From Agrobacterium sp. AGB01 (GTDB taxonomy: Bacteria > Pseudomonadota > Alphaproteobacteria > Rhizobiales > Rhizobiaceae): DNA of 64,000 nt. The stretch lies in the NCBI RefSeq assembly GCF_014851585.1, contig NZ_JACVAB010000004.1, positions 186,001 through 250,000 on the forward strand. The letters run 5' to 3'. The stretch's first letter is position 1. Each line of letters starts with the position of its first letter. Below the pieces are notes generated by a model. The model was not told where the DNA came from and did not search any database. It worked only from the letters and a program-made list of their open reading frames with translations. Shown one piece after another: positions 17,542 to 26,273 of the stretch. Both the position numbers and the translations under genes were made by a program.

Positions 17542-18606
17542 TCACCGCGTCCGTGGATCGATGAAGCGATAGACAATATCCGACAGGAGATTGATCGCGA
17601 TGGAAATGAGGCCAATCAGCAGCACACTGCCAAGCACTGCATTCATGTCCGCGAAAAACAGTGCTGATGTCAGATATTGACCAAGACCCGGCCATGCAAA
17701 AACCGTTTCGATCAGCACGGTGCCATCAAGCAGTCCGCAATAAGCCAAAGCCACTACCGTCAACAACTGGACGCGGATATTACGAAATGCATGCCGCCAG
17801 ACAACAGCGCGTTGTCCCAGCCCCTTGGCGCGGGCGGTGAGAATGTACTCCTGGCGCAACTGCTCCAGCATGAAGCTGCGGCTCATACGGCTAAGATACG
17901 CCATCGCTGCGTAACCAAGGATAAGAGCGGGGGCGATAACATGGTGCAGCGCGCTCAGAAACACTTCCCACTCGCCAGCCAGTACGGAGTCCAGCAGCAA
18001 AGAACCGGTCGGCCCTTCGACAAGCCCTTCATTGTAGATATCGATGCGCCCACCGCCGGGGATGAGGCCAAATTTCGCGTAAAACACCAAAATGACGATG
18101 GTACCGAGCCAGAAAATGGGCGTCGAATACCCCATAAGTCCGACAACGCGCCCTAGGTGGTCGACCCATGTTCCCTTGCGCACTGCAGAAACCACGCCGA
18201 GTGGGACGCCAAGTCCTGCACCAATGATGGTGGCGAGCGTCGCCAGTTCAATCGTTGCCGGGAAGACACGGGCCAGGTCGCTTGAAACCGTATTTTTCGT
18301 AATGTGAGATTGGCCAAAGTCCAGTTGCACCACATTTACCAGATAGGTCCCGAACTGCTCGTAAAGAGGACGATCCAGCCCCATTTCCTTGTAAACGCGC
18401 TCATATGTGGCCTGATCGGCCTGGTCGCCGATGGCCGCGATAACCGGATCGGCAGGGACAAGACGCCCGATAACGAAGGTTATCACCAAAAGCCCAAACA
18501 GGGTTGTCAGGATCACCGCAAATGATGTGGCGATTTTTCGGATTGAGGACAGCAGCTTTTTACTGCTGCCCGATACCCTTGTGGCGGTTGCCTGGGAGGA
18601 GTTCAA
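17542..18606 (-). CDS. Dpp/Opp-type ABC permease, DppB-like
   Basis: An inner-membrane permease with about six helices and the DppB marks RLVPADPVIAAIG, GLDRPLYEQFGTYL, TPIFWLGTI, EYILTARAKGLG (the ATPase-contact loop) and ETVFAWPGLGQYL. I place the start at TTG 18606, giving 354 residues, because AAGGA (18615-18619) stands 8 bases upstream; a GTG at 18672 has no ribosome binding site and would add 22 residues without homology to the family. Follows the binding-protein gene after a hairpin at 18687-18719. Confidence 0.85.
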   Translation of the reverse strand: MNSSQATATRVSGSSKKLLSSIRKIATSFAVILTTLFGLLVITFVIGRLVPADPVIAAIGDQADQATYERVYKEMGLDRPLYEQFGTYLVNVVQLDFGQSHITKNTVSSDLARVFPATIELATLATIIGAGLGVPLGVVSAVRKGTWVDHLGRVVGLMGYSTPIFWLGTIVILVFYAKFGLIPGGGRIDIYNEGLVEGPTGSLLLDSVLAGEWEVFLSALHHVIAPALILGYAAMAYLSRMSRSFMLEQLRQEYILTARAKGLGQRAVVWRHAFRNIRVQLLTVVALAYCGLLDGTVLIETVFAWPGLGQYLTSALFFADMNAVLGSVLLIGLISIAINLLSDIVYRFIDPRTR

Positions 18607-18686
18607 TTCGGAAATCCTTGCTGGAGCATAATCCGCACACAGCACCAATGGCGCCAGTGAGACTATCGTCACTTAAAAGAGGTACA

Positions 18687-18719
18687 GAGAGCCAATCTGA
18701 TCCGATCAGACAGGCTCTC
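18687..18719 (-). terminator. Intercistronic hairpin after the binding-protein gene
   Basis: GAGAGCC (18687-18693) pairs with GGCTCTC (18713-18719), and a nested TCTGATC/GATCAGA helix occupies the inside. It sits between the binding-protein stop and the permease start on the minus strand. No T-run follows, so partial termination or RNA protection is likelier than full termination. Confidence 0.55.
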
Positions 18720-18729
18720 CCGAAAAGAG

Positions 18730-20325
18730 TTATTCACCCTTTGTCACGGTATCCCAACGGGTCAGCCAGGTGGAATGACCGATATAACCTTTCACTTCCT
18801 TGCGGACCGCCTTGGCATCCGTTCTCTGGAATGACGTGACTAAAGCCGGCGAGGAATCCAGATAGGCCTTATTGATCTTGGCATAGAGATCGGCACGCTT
18901 TGCCTTGTCGGTTTCATGCGCTGCCGCCAACACCATGTCCTGAATATCCTTCGGAACATCCCAGGCAGAACGCCAAGCCAGAAGTCCGGTCAGCTTTGCT
19001 TCATCGGCGTTGTTGGCATTGGTAGCATAGGAGGCAAGAACAGCATGCGGATCCGGCAGACGTTCTCCTGAGCGGGCAGAGAATATCTCAAAAGCCCGGT
19101 CCCGGAACTTGCCAATGTGGTCACCACCCTGCAAATCCAGCTTGATACCGGCCTTTGCAGCATTGGCCTGAAGTGACTGAGCCACCTCATATTCCGGCGT
19201 GACAGGGGTTGCATAGTAGGTCTTTGAGAAACCGTTCGGATACCCTGCTTCGGCAAGCAATTGCTTGGCTTTTTCAATATCCAGCTTGTATGGATTTTCG
19301 GTGATTGCCCCCGGCAGACCGGCAGGAATGATGCTCTGCTGCTTGATGCCGTAATATTTCATCACTGTGGAAGACAGCCCGTCATAATCGATGAGGTAGC
19401 GGAATGCCTCGCGAACCTTAGGATTTGAAAGAATTTCGTCCTTCTGATTCAGTGCCACATAATAGAAACCGAAACCCGGCGTTTTCTGGATTTCGACATT
19501 GCCGCCTGCCTCAAGGGCTGCCAGATCTGTCGAGGAAAGACGTGTCGCAACATCCATATCGCCCGCATCGATTTGCAAACGTTGCGCAGACGATTCCGGC
19601 AGGTGACGCAAAAGCACGCGGCGCATTGCAGGAGCGCCCTGCCAATAATCGGGGAACGCCTCGGCAATCAGCGTTTCGTTGGAACGCCATGAGCGCAAGG
19701 AGTAAGGGCCGGAACCCGCATCCGCCGTCTGCAGATAGGCGCGCCCCATGTCGCCATCCTTTTCCTTGTCGGCAAGGAATGCGCTGTCGAGAATAGAGGT
19801 GGAAAAGCTTGCCAAAGACAACAACAGCAAATCTGCGTTCCACACATCTGCGGTCTTGATCTCTACAGTCTGATCGTCAGTTGCCCTGATCAGACTATCA
19901 ACATTGTCAGCTGAAAAACCCCATTGGCGTAAATCTGTCGACGGCGCCAGCCCCAACTTCACGAGACGGCGAAGCGACCATTCTACATCTTTAGCGGTAA
20001 GTGGATTGCCGGAATGGAACTTCACCCCAGAGCGAATTTTGAACGTAAAAGTCTTGCCGTCATCGGAAACAGTCCAGCTTTCAGCAAGACCCGGCTGCGG
20101 CTCGTTAATCTTGTCGGCTGGCAAAACAATCAGCCGCTCATAGAGGTTGGCGACAACTTCAGCCGCTTCAAGCTGGTTCAATTCATGCGGATCCAGACCA
20201 CGCATCGACGACATGTTGGTCGCGATGACAAGTTGATCTTTGGGCGTCGCCGCTGACGCGGCAAAAGGCAATGCTGCTGACATGGCAACAGCACCGGCAA
20301 GCGTCAGGAAATGGCGTCTTAACAT
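18730..20325 (-). CDS. Family 5 extracellular solute-binding protein
   Basis: A 531-residue periplasmic binding protein of the DppA/OppA cluster C family. The N-terminus MLRRHFLTLAGAVAMSAALPFAASA is an export signal with paired arginines (Tat or Sec), cleaved near ASA. The mature chain has the family opening VIATNMSSMRGLDPHE..VVANLYERLI and SWTVSDDGKTFTFKIRSGVKFHSGNPLTAKDVEWSL. ATG 20325 is chosen for the GGAGGAGA just upstream. It is the first gene of the importer operon and is divergent from the GntR operon, so one regulator may control both. Substrate unknown; family 5 proteins bind peptides, but also opines, sugars and glycosides. Confidence 0.9.
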   Translation of the reverse strand: MLRRHFLTLAGAVAMSAALPFAASAATPKDQLVIATNMSSMRGLDPHELNQLEAAEVVANLYERLIVLPADKINEPQPGLAESWTVSDDGKTFTFKIRSGVKFHSGNPLTAKDVEWSLRRLVKLGLAPSTDLRQWGFSADNVDSLIRATDDQTVEIKTADVWNADLLLLSLASFSTSILDSAFLADKEKDGDMGRAYLQTADAGSGPYSLRSWRSNETLIAEAFPDYWQGAPAMRRVLLRHLPESSAQRLQIDAGDMDVATRLSSTDLAALEAGGNVEIQKTPGFGFYYVALNQKDEILSNPKVREAFRYLIDYDGLSSTVMKYYGIKQQSIIPAGLPGAITENPYKLDIEKAKQLLAEAGYPNGFSKTYYATPVTPEYEVAQSLQANAAKAGIKLDLQGGDHIGKFRDRAFEIFSARSGERLPDPHAVLASYATNANNADEAKLTGLLAWRSAWDVPKDIQDMVLAAAHETDKAKRADLYAKINKAYLDSSPALVTSFQRTDAKAVRKEVKGYIGHSTWLTRWDTVTKGE

Positions 20326-20396
20326 GCTCTTCTCCTCCACAACGAGGCTCCTCAACCTCTGAAAACCACAATTTTCATATCGACATCGATCTGAAA

Positions 20397-20410
20397 TCTG
20401 GTATATCAGA
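20397..20410. promoter_or_regulatory. Candidate GntR (FadR-subfamily) operator
   Basis: TCTGGTATATCAGA is symmetric at 12 of 14 positions and resembles the T-N-GTATAC-N-A sites of FCD-domain GntR regulators. A wider inverted repeat GATCTG/CAGATC (20388-20393/20407-20412) surrounds it. It lies in the 125-base divergent gap between the importer operon and the GntR gene, so it could control both. Confidence 0.5.
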
Positions 20411-20450
20411 TCTCACAAGTTCGATAACACGTCAACAGGATTTTGCATCA

Positions 20451-21170
20451 ATGGCTGATCTACCGGATCTTTCATCGACACAGGGGCGCATTGAGAAACT
20501 GGACCCACAACTCCAGATTACCGTCCGTGATCACGTGCATCGCATCCTGCGCGGCGCGATCATTGCCGGTCGTTTCGCCCCTGACGAAAAAGTCAACGAA
20601 CGGCAACTAGCGGAGCAGTTTGGCGTCAGCACCACCCCCATCAAGGAGGCGTTGCGACAGCTGGAAGCAGAGGGGCTTGTTCAGGCATTGCCACGACGCG
20701 GCGTGATCATCCGCTTCAACATGGGTTGGGCAGAGGAAATGATCCTTGCACGCGCGGCTCTCGAATCGATGATTGGCCATCTCGCAGCTAGGCGCATGTC
20801 AAAAGAGGCGACCACAGCGTTAAGGGCCACTGTCGGCCTTATGGAAGTCGCCACATCAAGTGGCGATGTTGATGAGCTTATTGCGCTCAACGAAACATTC
20901 CATGACCAGATCCATCAGGCATCTCGCTGTCAATATTTGGCAAAGCTGATTGAGCGTCAGCAGTTTTATGACGCCAGCATTCGCCGCATCATTCACTCGG
21001 ATACCGCAGAGCGCGAAAAGGCGTTGCGTGAGCACGCAGCCATTGCCGATGCCATCATAGCAGGGGATGCGGAACGAGCAGAAAAGCAGATGCGCGACCA
21101 TGTGGTGCGCTCTGGCGAGACATATCTCGCAATCGTTTTTGGAAAAAGGGAGGACATCAAGGGTGAGTGA
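20451..21170 (+). CDS. GntR-family regulator, FCD (FadR) subfamily
   Basis: A 239-residue repressor. The winged HTH (DHVHRILRGAIIAGRFAPDEKVNERQLAEQFGVSTTPIKEALRQLEAEGLVQALPRRGVIIR) is followed by an all-helical FCD ligand domain with the metal/ligand residues implied by FHDQIHQASRC and EREKALREHAAIADAIIAGD. ATG 20451 is chosen because the HTH begins 20-odd residues later; a longer open frame from 20271 runs into the divergent promoter. It leads an operon with a DHDPS-family lyase and an enolase-superfamily dehydratase, and typically such regulators sense a sugar acid or its 2-keto product. Confidence 0.88.
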   Translation: MADLPDLSSTQGRIEKLDPQLQITVRDHVHRILRGAIIAGRFAPDEKVNERQLAEQFGVSTTPIKEALRQLEAEGLVQALPRRGVIIRFNMGWAEEMILARAALESMIGHLAARRMSKEATTALRATVGLMEVATSSGDVDELIALNETFHDQIHQASRCQYLAKLIERQQFYDASIRRIIHSDTAEREKALREHAAIADAIIAGDAERAEKQMRDHVVRSGETYLAIVFGKREDIKGE

Positions 21171-22083
21171 GAAGCTCGAAATCGTAAGAAAGGCACTGAC
21201 TGGCATTTCTGGAGTGCCGGTTACCCCCTACCACGCTAACGGCAGCGTTCATGTCGAGAAGCTCGACACGCTGATCAAGGGGCTGGCGGCAGCCCGCGTG
21301 CACAACCTGATGGCTGCAGGCAATACCGGTGAGTTCTTCACGCTGACCATGGACGAAATTCGCCTCGTCCACCGCACAACGATCCGTGCCGCAGATGGCA
21401 AGGCACTGGTCAGTGCGGCTGTTGGCCGTTCGCTGGCCGATGCCAAAGCACTTGCGAAAGACGCAATTGCTGAAGGTGCAGATGCGATCATGGGCCATCA
21501 CCCGATGGACCCGTTTGCAGGCCCCTCCTATCAGGCGCGGTATTTCCTCGAGCTGGCAGATTCGTCTACTGTGCCGGTCATCGCTTATGTGCGCAGTGAC
21601 GGTTTTTCGGTGGCAGATTTCCGTGAGCTGGCACTGCATTCCAACATTGCAGGCATCAAGTTTGCCTCGTCAAACCTCATGCTGCTGGCAGACATCATCC
21701 GCTCCACACAGGATGCACCAGCCATTTGGGTTTGCGGCCTTGCCGAGGGTTGGGCTCCGGCCTTTTACGCGCTTGGCGCGCGCGGTTTCACATCAGGTCT
21801 CGTCAACGTTTTCCCGCAACGTTCGCATGCTATCCACACGGCTTTGGAAGCGGGTGATTATGCTACAGCACGCCAGTTGATCGACGGCATCGCAGGTTTC
21901 GAGGCGCTTCGCACCAAATACAATAACGGCGCCAATGTCACGGTCGTCAAAGAAGCGCTCGGCATGCTCGGCAATGATGTTGGTCCGGTCCGTCTTCCCG
22001 GCGTGGTTTCGCTCAACGAAAGCGAACGCGCCTTGCTGCGCAACGTGGTTGACCGGGTCAGCAACGAGCAGCAGGCCGCCTGA
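21163..22083 (+). CDS. DHDPS/N-acetylneuraminate lyase family protein
   Basis: A 306-residue TIM-barrel class I lyase of the DapA family. The Schiff-base lysine lies in GIKFASS (K166) and the catalytic tyrosine in IAYVRSDG (Y142); AAGNTGEFFTLT (51-62) is the family phosphate/carboxylate-binding loop. GTG 21163 is the start, overlapping the GntR stop by 8 bases with GGGAGG upstream. Next to an enolase-superfamily dehydratase it most likely cleaves or dehydrates a 2-keto-3-deoxy sugar acid. True dihydrodipicolinate synthase is less likely: it is a single housekeeping gene and this copy sits in a catabolic operon. Confidence 0.88.
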   Translation: MSEKLEIVRKALTGISGVPVTPYHANGSVHVEKLDTLIKGLAAARVHNLMAAGNTGEFFTLTMDEIRLVHRTTIRAADGKALVSAAVGRSLADAKALAKDAIAEGADAIMGHHPMDPFAGPSYQARYFLELADSSTVPVIAYVRSDGFSVADFRELALHSNIAGIKFASSNLMLLADIIRSTQDAPAIWVCGLAEGWAPAFYALGARGFTSGLVNVFPQRSHAIHTALEAGDYATARQLIDGIAGFEALRTKYNNGANVTVVKEALGMLGNDVGPVRLPGVVSLNESERALLRNVVDRVSNEQQAA

Positions 22084-22094
22084 GGAGAGTTAAC

Positions 22095-23234
22095 GTGCAT
22101 ATTACCGGCATAAAAACATATATGCAGCGCGTCGATGATCGCCCGCGCCTGCTTCTAAAAATAGAAACCAGCGAGGGAATTTCCGGCTGGGGCGAATGCT
22201 ACAATCATGGTCCCGACTGGGCCTTGCCGCCACTCTTGGACTATCTGTTCCATCAGATTGAGGGCGAGGATCCTCGCCGCGTGGAATATCTGGTGCTGAA
22301 GCTTAACCAGCAATGCCGCTTTCCGCCTGGTGCGCTGGGCCTCGCTGCAATTTCAGCCATTGATCACGCATTGTGGGACATTGCTGGCAAAGCCGCCGGT
22401 CTACCGGTTTATATGCTGCTGGGCGGTAATGTGCGTGATCGCGTGCGGGTCTATTGCGGCGTCTACACAGCGCCGGATGCAGAACATGCCCGTGACCAAA
22501 CCATGAAACTGCAAGAGGATTACGGTTACACTGCCTTCAAGCTCAGCCCCTTCCGCCGCGACTTGCATACCGGCCGCTGGGGTGAACTGGTGAAGGAAAC
22601 GGGTGACTGGTTCGGCAAGATCAGAGACATCACACCATCGCATTTCGAATTTGCTTTTGATGCTCATGCCAAGATTTTTGAGCCCTATCAGGCGGTCCAA
22701 TTGGCGGCGGCCATCGCGCCTTACGACCCGCTGTTTTACGAAGAGCCGATCCGCCCGGAGCACATACCGGCCTGGAGTGAACTGAAATCCAAAGTCACAG
22801 TGCCGCTGGCCACTGGTGAATCACTCTACTCACGTTTCGAGTTCCTGTCGCTTCTGTCCGCAAGTGGAGCCGACATCATTCAGCCCGACATTTGCGTTGT
22901 GGGCGGTGTCAGTGAAATGCGGCGCATCGCGGCAATCGCCGAGGCACATTACGTCACCATCGCACCGCACAACCCGATGGGTCCATTGGCGACAGCAGTG
23001 AATATTCACTTCTGCGCGGCCCAGCCCAATTTCAAAATTCTGGAGTTCAAACCCCATATTCATGCGCCATGGGCACTGGATCCCTACATGCCGGTCGACG
23101 GCCACATGGAGCTACGCCCTGACCGCCCGGGCTGGGGTATTGAAATCGATGAAAAGGCACTGGTGAACGAAGATTACATTCACTGGGAGCGCAAGATTAC
23201 GCGCAAACCGGACGGCGCAACCGCATATCCATAA
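22095..23234 (+). CDS. Mandelate racemase/muconate lactonizing family dehydratase
   Basis: A 379-residue enolase-superfamily enzyme that abstracts the alpha proton of a carboxylate, here probably dehydrating a sugar acid to a 2-keto-3-deoxy acid. An N-terminal capping domain is followed by the barrel with K149 (FKLSPFR), metal ligands D189 (FAFDAHAK), E216/E217 (YEEPIRPEH) and E242 (TGESLY), D265 and H292 (APHNPMGP). The D-A-H-A and A-P-H-N-P-M-G-P patterns fit the galactonate dehydratase-like branch. It follows the DHDPS-like gene by 11 bases, giving a dehydratase-lyase pair. Substrate not assignable from sequence. Confidence 0.88.
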   Translation: MHITGIKTYMQRVDDRPRLLLKIETSEGISGWGECYNHGPDWALPPLLDYLFHQIEGEDPRRVEYLVLKLNQQCRFPPGALGLAAISAIDHALWDIAGKAAGLPVYMLLGGNVRDRVRVYCGVYTAPDAEHARDQTMKLQEDYGYTAFKLSPFRRDLHTGRWGELVKETGDWFGKIRDITPSHFEFAFDAHAKIFEPYQAVQLAAAIAPYDPLFYEEPIRPEHIPAWSELKSKVTVPLATGESLYSRFEFLSLLSASGADIIQPDICVVGGVSEMRRIAAIAEAHYVTIAPHNPMGPLATAVNIHFCAAQPNFKILEFKPHIHAPWALDPYMPVDGHMELRPDRPGWGIEIDEKALVNEDYIHWERKITRKPDGATAYP

Positions 23235-23248
23235 AAATGTTAAAAGAT

Positions 23249-23286
23249 GCGGGGGGCCGATGTCGGCCTCCCGCGTTGTTTTTTTT
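23249..23286. terminator. Rho-independent terminator (likely bidirectional)
   Basis: GCGGGGGGCCG (23249-23259) pairs with CGGCCTCCCGC (23264-23274) around a short ATGT loop, with one G-U pair, followed by TTGTTTTTTTT on the plus strand. On the minus strand the stem is followed by an A/T-rich stretch (ATCTTTTAACATTTTTA), so it may end both converging operons. Confidence 0.88.
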
Positions 23287-23369
23287 CAGAAAACCTTGGT
23301 GACCGAGACGGCAAAGGTGCGGCCTCCGCACTTGGGTGTCCGGCGCTTTTCCTGAAAAGCGAGCACGGT

Positions 23370-24449
23370 TTAAACGCCGGGCTCAATCCGCAGCTCTGTT
23401 TTCGCATCGAACACATGAATGTTGTCCCGGTCGAAAGTCAGGCGGATGGATGTATCCGACGTAAGCGGAGACCTGCCGTTCAAAACAACGACGATTTCCG
23501 GTGATGTGGCGGACGTTACATAGGTCATTGCCCCTGTCGACTCGACGGCAGCGACCGGAATATCAAATCCTGGCGCATCGGGCGCTGCCAATACCAGATG
23601 TTCCGGCCGAACCCCAACCAGCAGTTCCGTATTTGCTGGCAAGACCTTTCCGAGTTCAATGATCTGTTCACCACCAAGATTGAGGCTTAGCGATTTTCCA
23701 TCCGCCGATGACCGCGCAGGAATGAAGTTCATCGCGGGTGAACCGATAAAACCGGCAACAAAGCGGTTGGCCGGTCGGTCATAGAGATCAAGCGGCCTGC
23801 CCTGTTGTTCGATCACGCCACTGCGCATCACCACGACATGGTCTGCCATGGTCATCGCCTCGACCTGATCATGCGTCACATAGACCGATGTTGCGCCCAG
23901 CCTGTCGTGCAGCGCCCGGATTTCCTTGCGCATGTGGACACGCAAAGCGGCATCGAGGTTGGACAGAGGTTCATCAAACAGGAAGGCCTTGGGGTCACGA
24001 ATGATCGCACGGCTCATTGCCACACGCTGACGTTGGCCGCCCGACAATTCCCTCGGGTAACGATGAAGCAGATCAGAAAGTCCGGTGATGGCCGCGACCT
24101 CTTCGGCGGCCTTCTTTGCTTCTGTCTTTTTCACGCCCTTTATTTTCAGGCTGTAGGTAAGATTTTGCTCCACTGTCATATGCGGATAAAGCGCATAGGA
24201 CTGAAACACCATGGCAAGGTCACGTTTTCTGGGCGGAACGTCATTCATCCGCTCACCCGCTATCACCAAATCTCCGGCAGAGATTGTCTCAAGCCCCGCC
24301 AGCGAACGCAGCAAAGTTGACTTGCCACATCCGGACGGACCGACCAGTGCTACAAACGCACCCTTGCGGATAGAAAGATCGATGTTCTTCAGCGCATGAT
24401 AGGCGCCATAATATTTGTTCACGCCCGACAGTTCGATTTGCTGGGTCAT
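23370..24449 (-). CDS. Sugar ABC importer ATPase, MalK/UgpC type
   Basis: A 359-residue ATPase with Walker A GPSGCGKST (37-45), LSGGQRQRVAMSRAI from 135, FLFDEPLSNLDAALR from 156 and a C-terminal OB-fold (TOBE) region (LLVGVRPEHLVLAAPDA) typical of carbohydrate CUT1 importers. It is about 10 residues shorter than E. coli MalK at the C-terminus. The start at 24449 overlaps the permease stop by 4 bases (ATGA). It is the last gene of a six-gene minus-strand operon that begins with the dehydrogenase at 29532. Confidence 0.92.
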   Translation of the reverse strand: MTQQIELSGVNKYYGAYHALKNIDLSIRKGAFVALVGPSGCGKSTLLRSLAGLETISAGDLVIAGERMNDVPPRKRDLAMVFQSYALYPHMTVEQNLTYSLKIKGVKKTEAKKAAEEVAAITGLSDLLHRYPRELSGGQRQRVAMSRAIIRDPKAFLFDEPLSNLDAALRVHMRKEIRALHDRLGATSVYVTHDQVEAMTMADHVVVMRSGVIEQQGRPLDLYDRPANRFVAGFIGSPAMNFIPARSSADGKSLSLNLGGEQIIELGKVLPANTELLVGVRPEHLVLAAPDAPGFDIPVAAVESTGAMTYVTSATSPEIVVVLNGRSPLTSDTSIRLTFDRDNIHVFDAKTELRIEPGV

Positions 24450-25273
24450 TTCAGAGCTCCTGAGGTCAGGCCGGAGACGATACGTCGCTGCAACAGCACG
24501 AAGATCGCAAGGATCGGCGTTACATACATTGTGGCGTAGGCCATGATGTTGTTCCATTCGCTGGTGTTTGGCCCCATGAATGAATTGAGGCCAACACTTG
24601 CCGGCTGCAAAGTGACATCCTGGATCATCGACTTGGAATAGACGAACTCTCCGAAGGCCTGCATGAAGATAAGGATTGCGCTGACCAGAATGCCGTTGCG
24701 GGCAAGCGGTAAAACGATGTGAAAAAAGGCACCAAAACGGGAGTTGCCATCCACAAGTGCCGCCTCTTCCAGCTCCAACGGCACAGCCATGAAGGTTGCA
24801 CGGACAAGCACGACAAAAAACGGCATGCTTTTCGCGGCAATTGCCAGAATGACGGCAAAACGTGGATAATCGAGCAGGCCGATTTGCGTGAAGCCGACGA
24901 AGATCGGTGTCACCATCAACGAGGCCGGCAGAACCTGCAACATCAAGATCAGGAAAAGACCGGCATCAATCCAGACGTTTCGGTAACGCGCCAGTACATA
25001 AGCACAGCCGGTTCCAAGCACGGTAATCAGGGCCACAGACCCGAACGCGATTAACGTCGAATTCCACAGGTACCGCCCCATATTGCGGCTTTCCCACACA
25101 TAGGTAAACGTGCCCCACTGTGCAGTCGAAGGCCAGAAACTTGGCGGATTGGCAAACATTTCCGAGCCGGCTTTGATCGCTGTTATATACATCCAGTAAA
25201 GCGGAAACAGATAAATTGCCGCCATGACGAGAGCGATAGCCAGCATCAAACGATTACGAGATGTTTCATTCAT
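24446..25273 (-). CDS. Carbohydrate ABC permease, MalG-like
   Basis: A 275-residue inner-membrane permease with six predicted helices and the conserved ATPase-contact loop EEAALVDGNSRFGAFFHIVLPLARNGI near the middle. The first helix and loop (LYPLYWMYITAIKAGSEMFANPPSFWP) are typical of MalG-type CUT1 permeases. Overlaps its neighbours on both sides by 4 bases, so the permeases and ATPase are probably coupled. Confidence 0.92.
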   Translation of the reverse strand: MNETSRNRLMLAIALVMAAIYLFPLYWMYITAIKAGSEMFANPPSFWPSTAQWGTFTYVWESRNMGRYLWNSTLIAFGSVALITVLGTGCAYVLARYRNVWIDAGLFLILMLQVLPASLMVTPIFVGFTQIGLLDYPRFAVILAIAAKSMPFFVVLVRATFMAVPLELEEAALVDGNSRFGAFFHIVLPLARNGILVSAILIFMQAFGEFVYSKSMIQDVTLQPASVGLNSFMGPNTSEWNNIMAYATMYVTPILAIFVLLQRRIVSGLTSGALK

Positions 25274-26172
25274 CCGCGCACCTCATGCCGTGTCGAGCGG
25301 ACGTAAACTGCCGCCGCAAACATCACGAACACCGTCATGATCACCGAGATCGTCGCACCTCTGCCAAAGTCATATTGGCGGAATGACAGATCCCAGGCCC
25401 AATACTGCGCAACATTGGAGGAATTGTTGGGTCCACCGTCGGTTATGGCCGCAAACAGGTCGAATTGCTGCAGGGTAAAAATCAGACCCAGAGAAATAAT
25501 AGCCCCGATCGTCGAACGCATCATCGGCAAGGTGATTGTCCAGAACCGGTGCCAGGCATTGGCGCCGTCCATCTCGGCTGCCTCATAGAGATCACCGGGA
25601 ATGGCGGACAGACCAACCGAAAGCAAGATCATGTTGAAGGACGTGCCTAGCCAGATATTGGCAATAACGACGGCCCAGAGGGAGAAATCGGGATCGGAGC
25701 GCCAGAAGATATTGTCGCTGATCAAACCACTTTCCCGCAGGAAAAAATTCAACACGCCGAAATCACCAGACAATATCCAGTTCCAGATCGCGCCGACGAC
25801 CAACCCTGGCATGACCCATGACACAAGGAACAATCCACGCAGCCATGTGGAGCCGGGAAAACTCGTCCAGAAAAACAAGGCCAGACCAAAACCAATCACG
25901 AACTGACCCGCGATGGAGCCAACCACGAAGATCAACGTATTGGTCAGGATTGGCAGCGTTTCCGGCTGTTTGAATAGAGCAACATAGTTGTCGAAACCCA
26001 CAAATGGCCTGATAAAGCTGCCGAGGCTGAACATGTCCACCTCCTGAAAGCTCATCAGAATATTGTAGATCAGCGGCAGGCCGGCCAACGCAAACAGGAA
26101 TGCGAAGGGCACGCCAACCAGCATCAGGTCGAAACCGCGACCGTCGCTTATACTGGAGAGTATTCGTCTCAT
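25270..26172 (-). CDS. Carbohydrate ABC permease, MalF-like
   Basis: A 300-residue permease with the EAA loop YEAAEMDGANAWHRFWTITLPMMRSTI and the MalF-type helix order (GLPLIYNILMSFQEVDMF near the N-terminus). ATG 26172 is used because AAGAGG precedes it; a start further upstream at 26256 would translate the intercistronic hairpin. It forms the channel with the MalG-like protein. Confidence 0.9.
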   Translation of the reverse strand: MRRILSSISDGRGFDLMLVGVPFAFLFALAGLPLIYNILMSFQEVDMFSLGSFIRPFVGFDNYVALFKQPETLPILTNTLIFVVGSIAGQFVIGFGLALFFWTSFPGSTWLRGLFLVSWVMPGLVVGAIWNWILSGDFGVLNFFLRESGLISDNIFWRSDPDFSLWAVVIANIWLGTSFNMILLSVGLSAIPGDLYEAAEMDGANAWHRFWTITLPMMRSTIGAIISLGLIFTLQQFDLFAAITDGGPNNSSNVAQYWAWDLSFRQYDFGRGATISVIMTVFVMFAAAVYVRSTRHEVRG

Positions 26173-26196
26173 CAGAACCTCTTGTGATCGCTTCAG

Positions 26197-26224
26197 ACTA
26201 CCCGGCACCGCAGTGCCGGGTAGT
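26197..26224 (-). terminator. 12-bp hairpin between binding-protein and permease genes
   Basis: ACTACCCGGCAC and GTGCCGGGTAGT form a perfect 12-base-pair stem with a CGCA loop on either strand. No T-run follows on the transcribed minus strand, so it should mainly protect the upstream binding-protein message or attenuate read-through. Confidence 0.65.
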
Positions 26225-26273
26225 GACGTCGGGGAGGAAACGATATATTCGGTCACGTCAGATGGAAGGCTGG

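Noticed and set aside
21163..22083. Calling this dapA (lysine biosynthesis)
   Set aside because: Placement with GntR and an enolase-superfamily dehydratase, and non-DapA residues around the active site, favour a sugar-acid lyase.
23343..23365. CGCTTTTC-CT-GAAAAGCG inverted repeat near the MalK-type gene end as a terminator
   Set aside because: The loop of two bases is sterically too small as drawn and no T-run adjoins; the 23249-23286 terminator is the better one.
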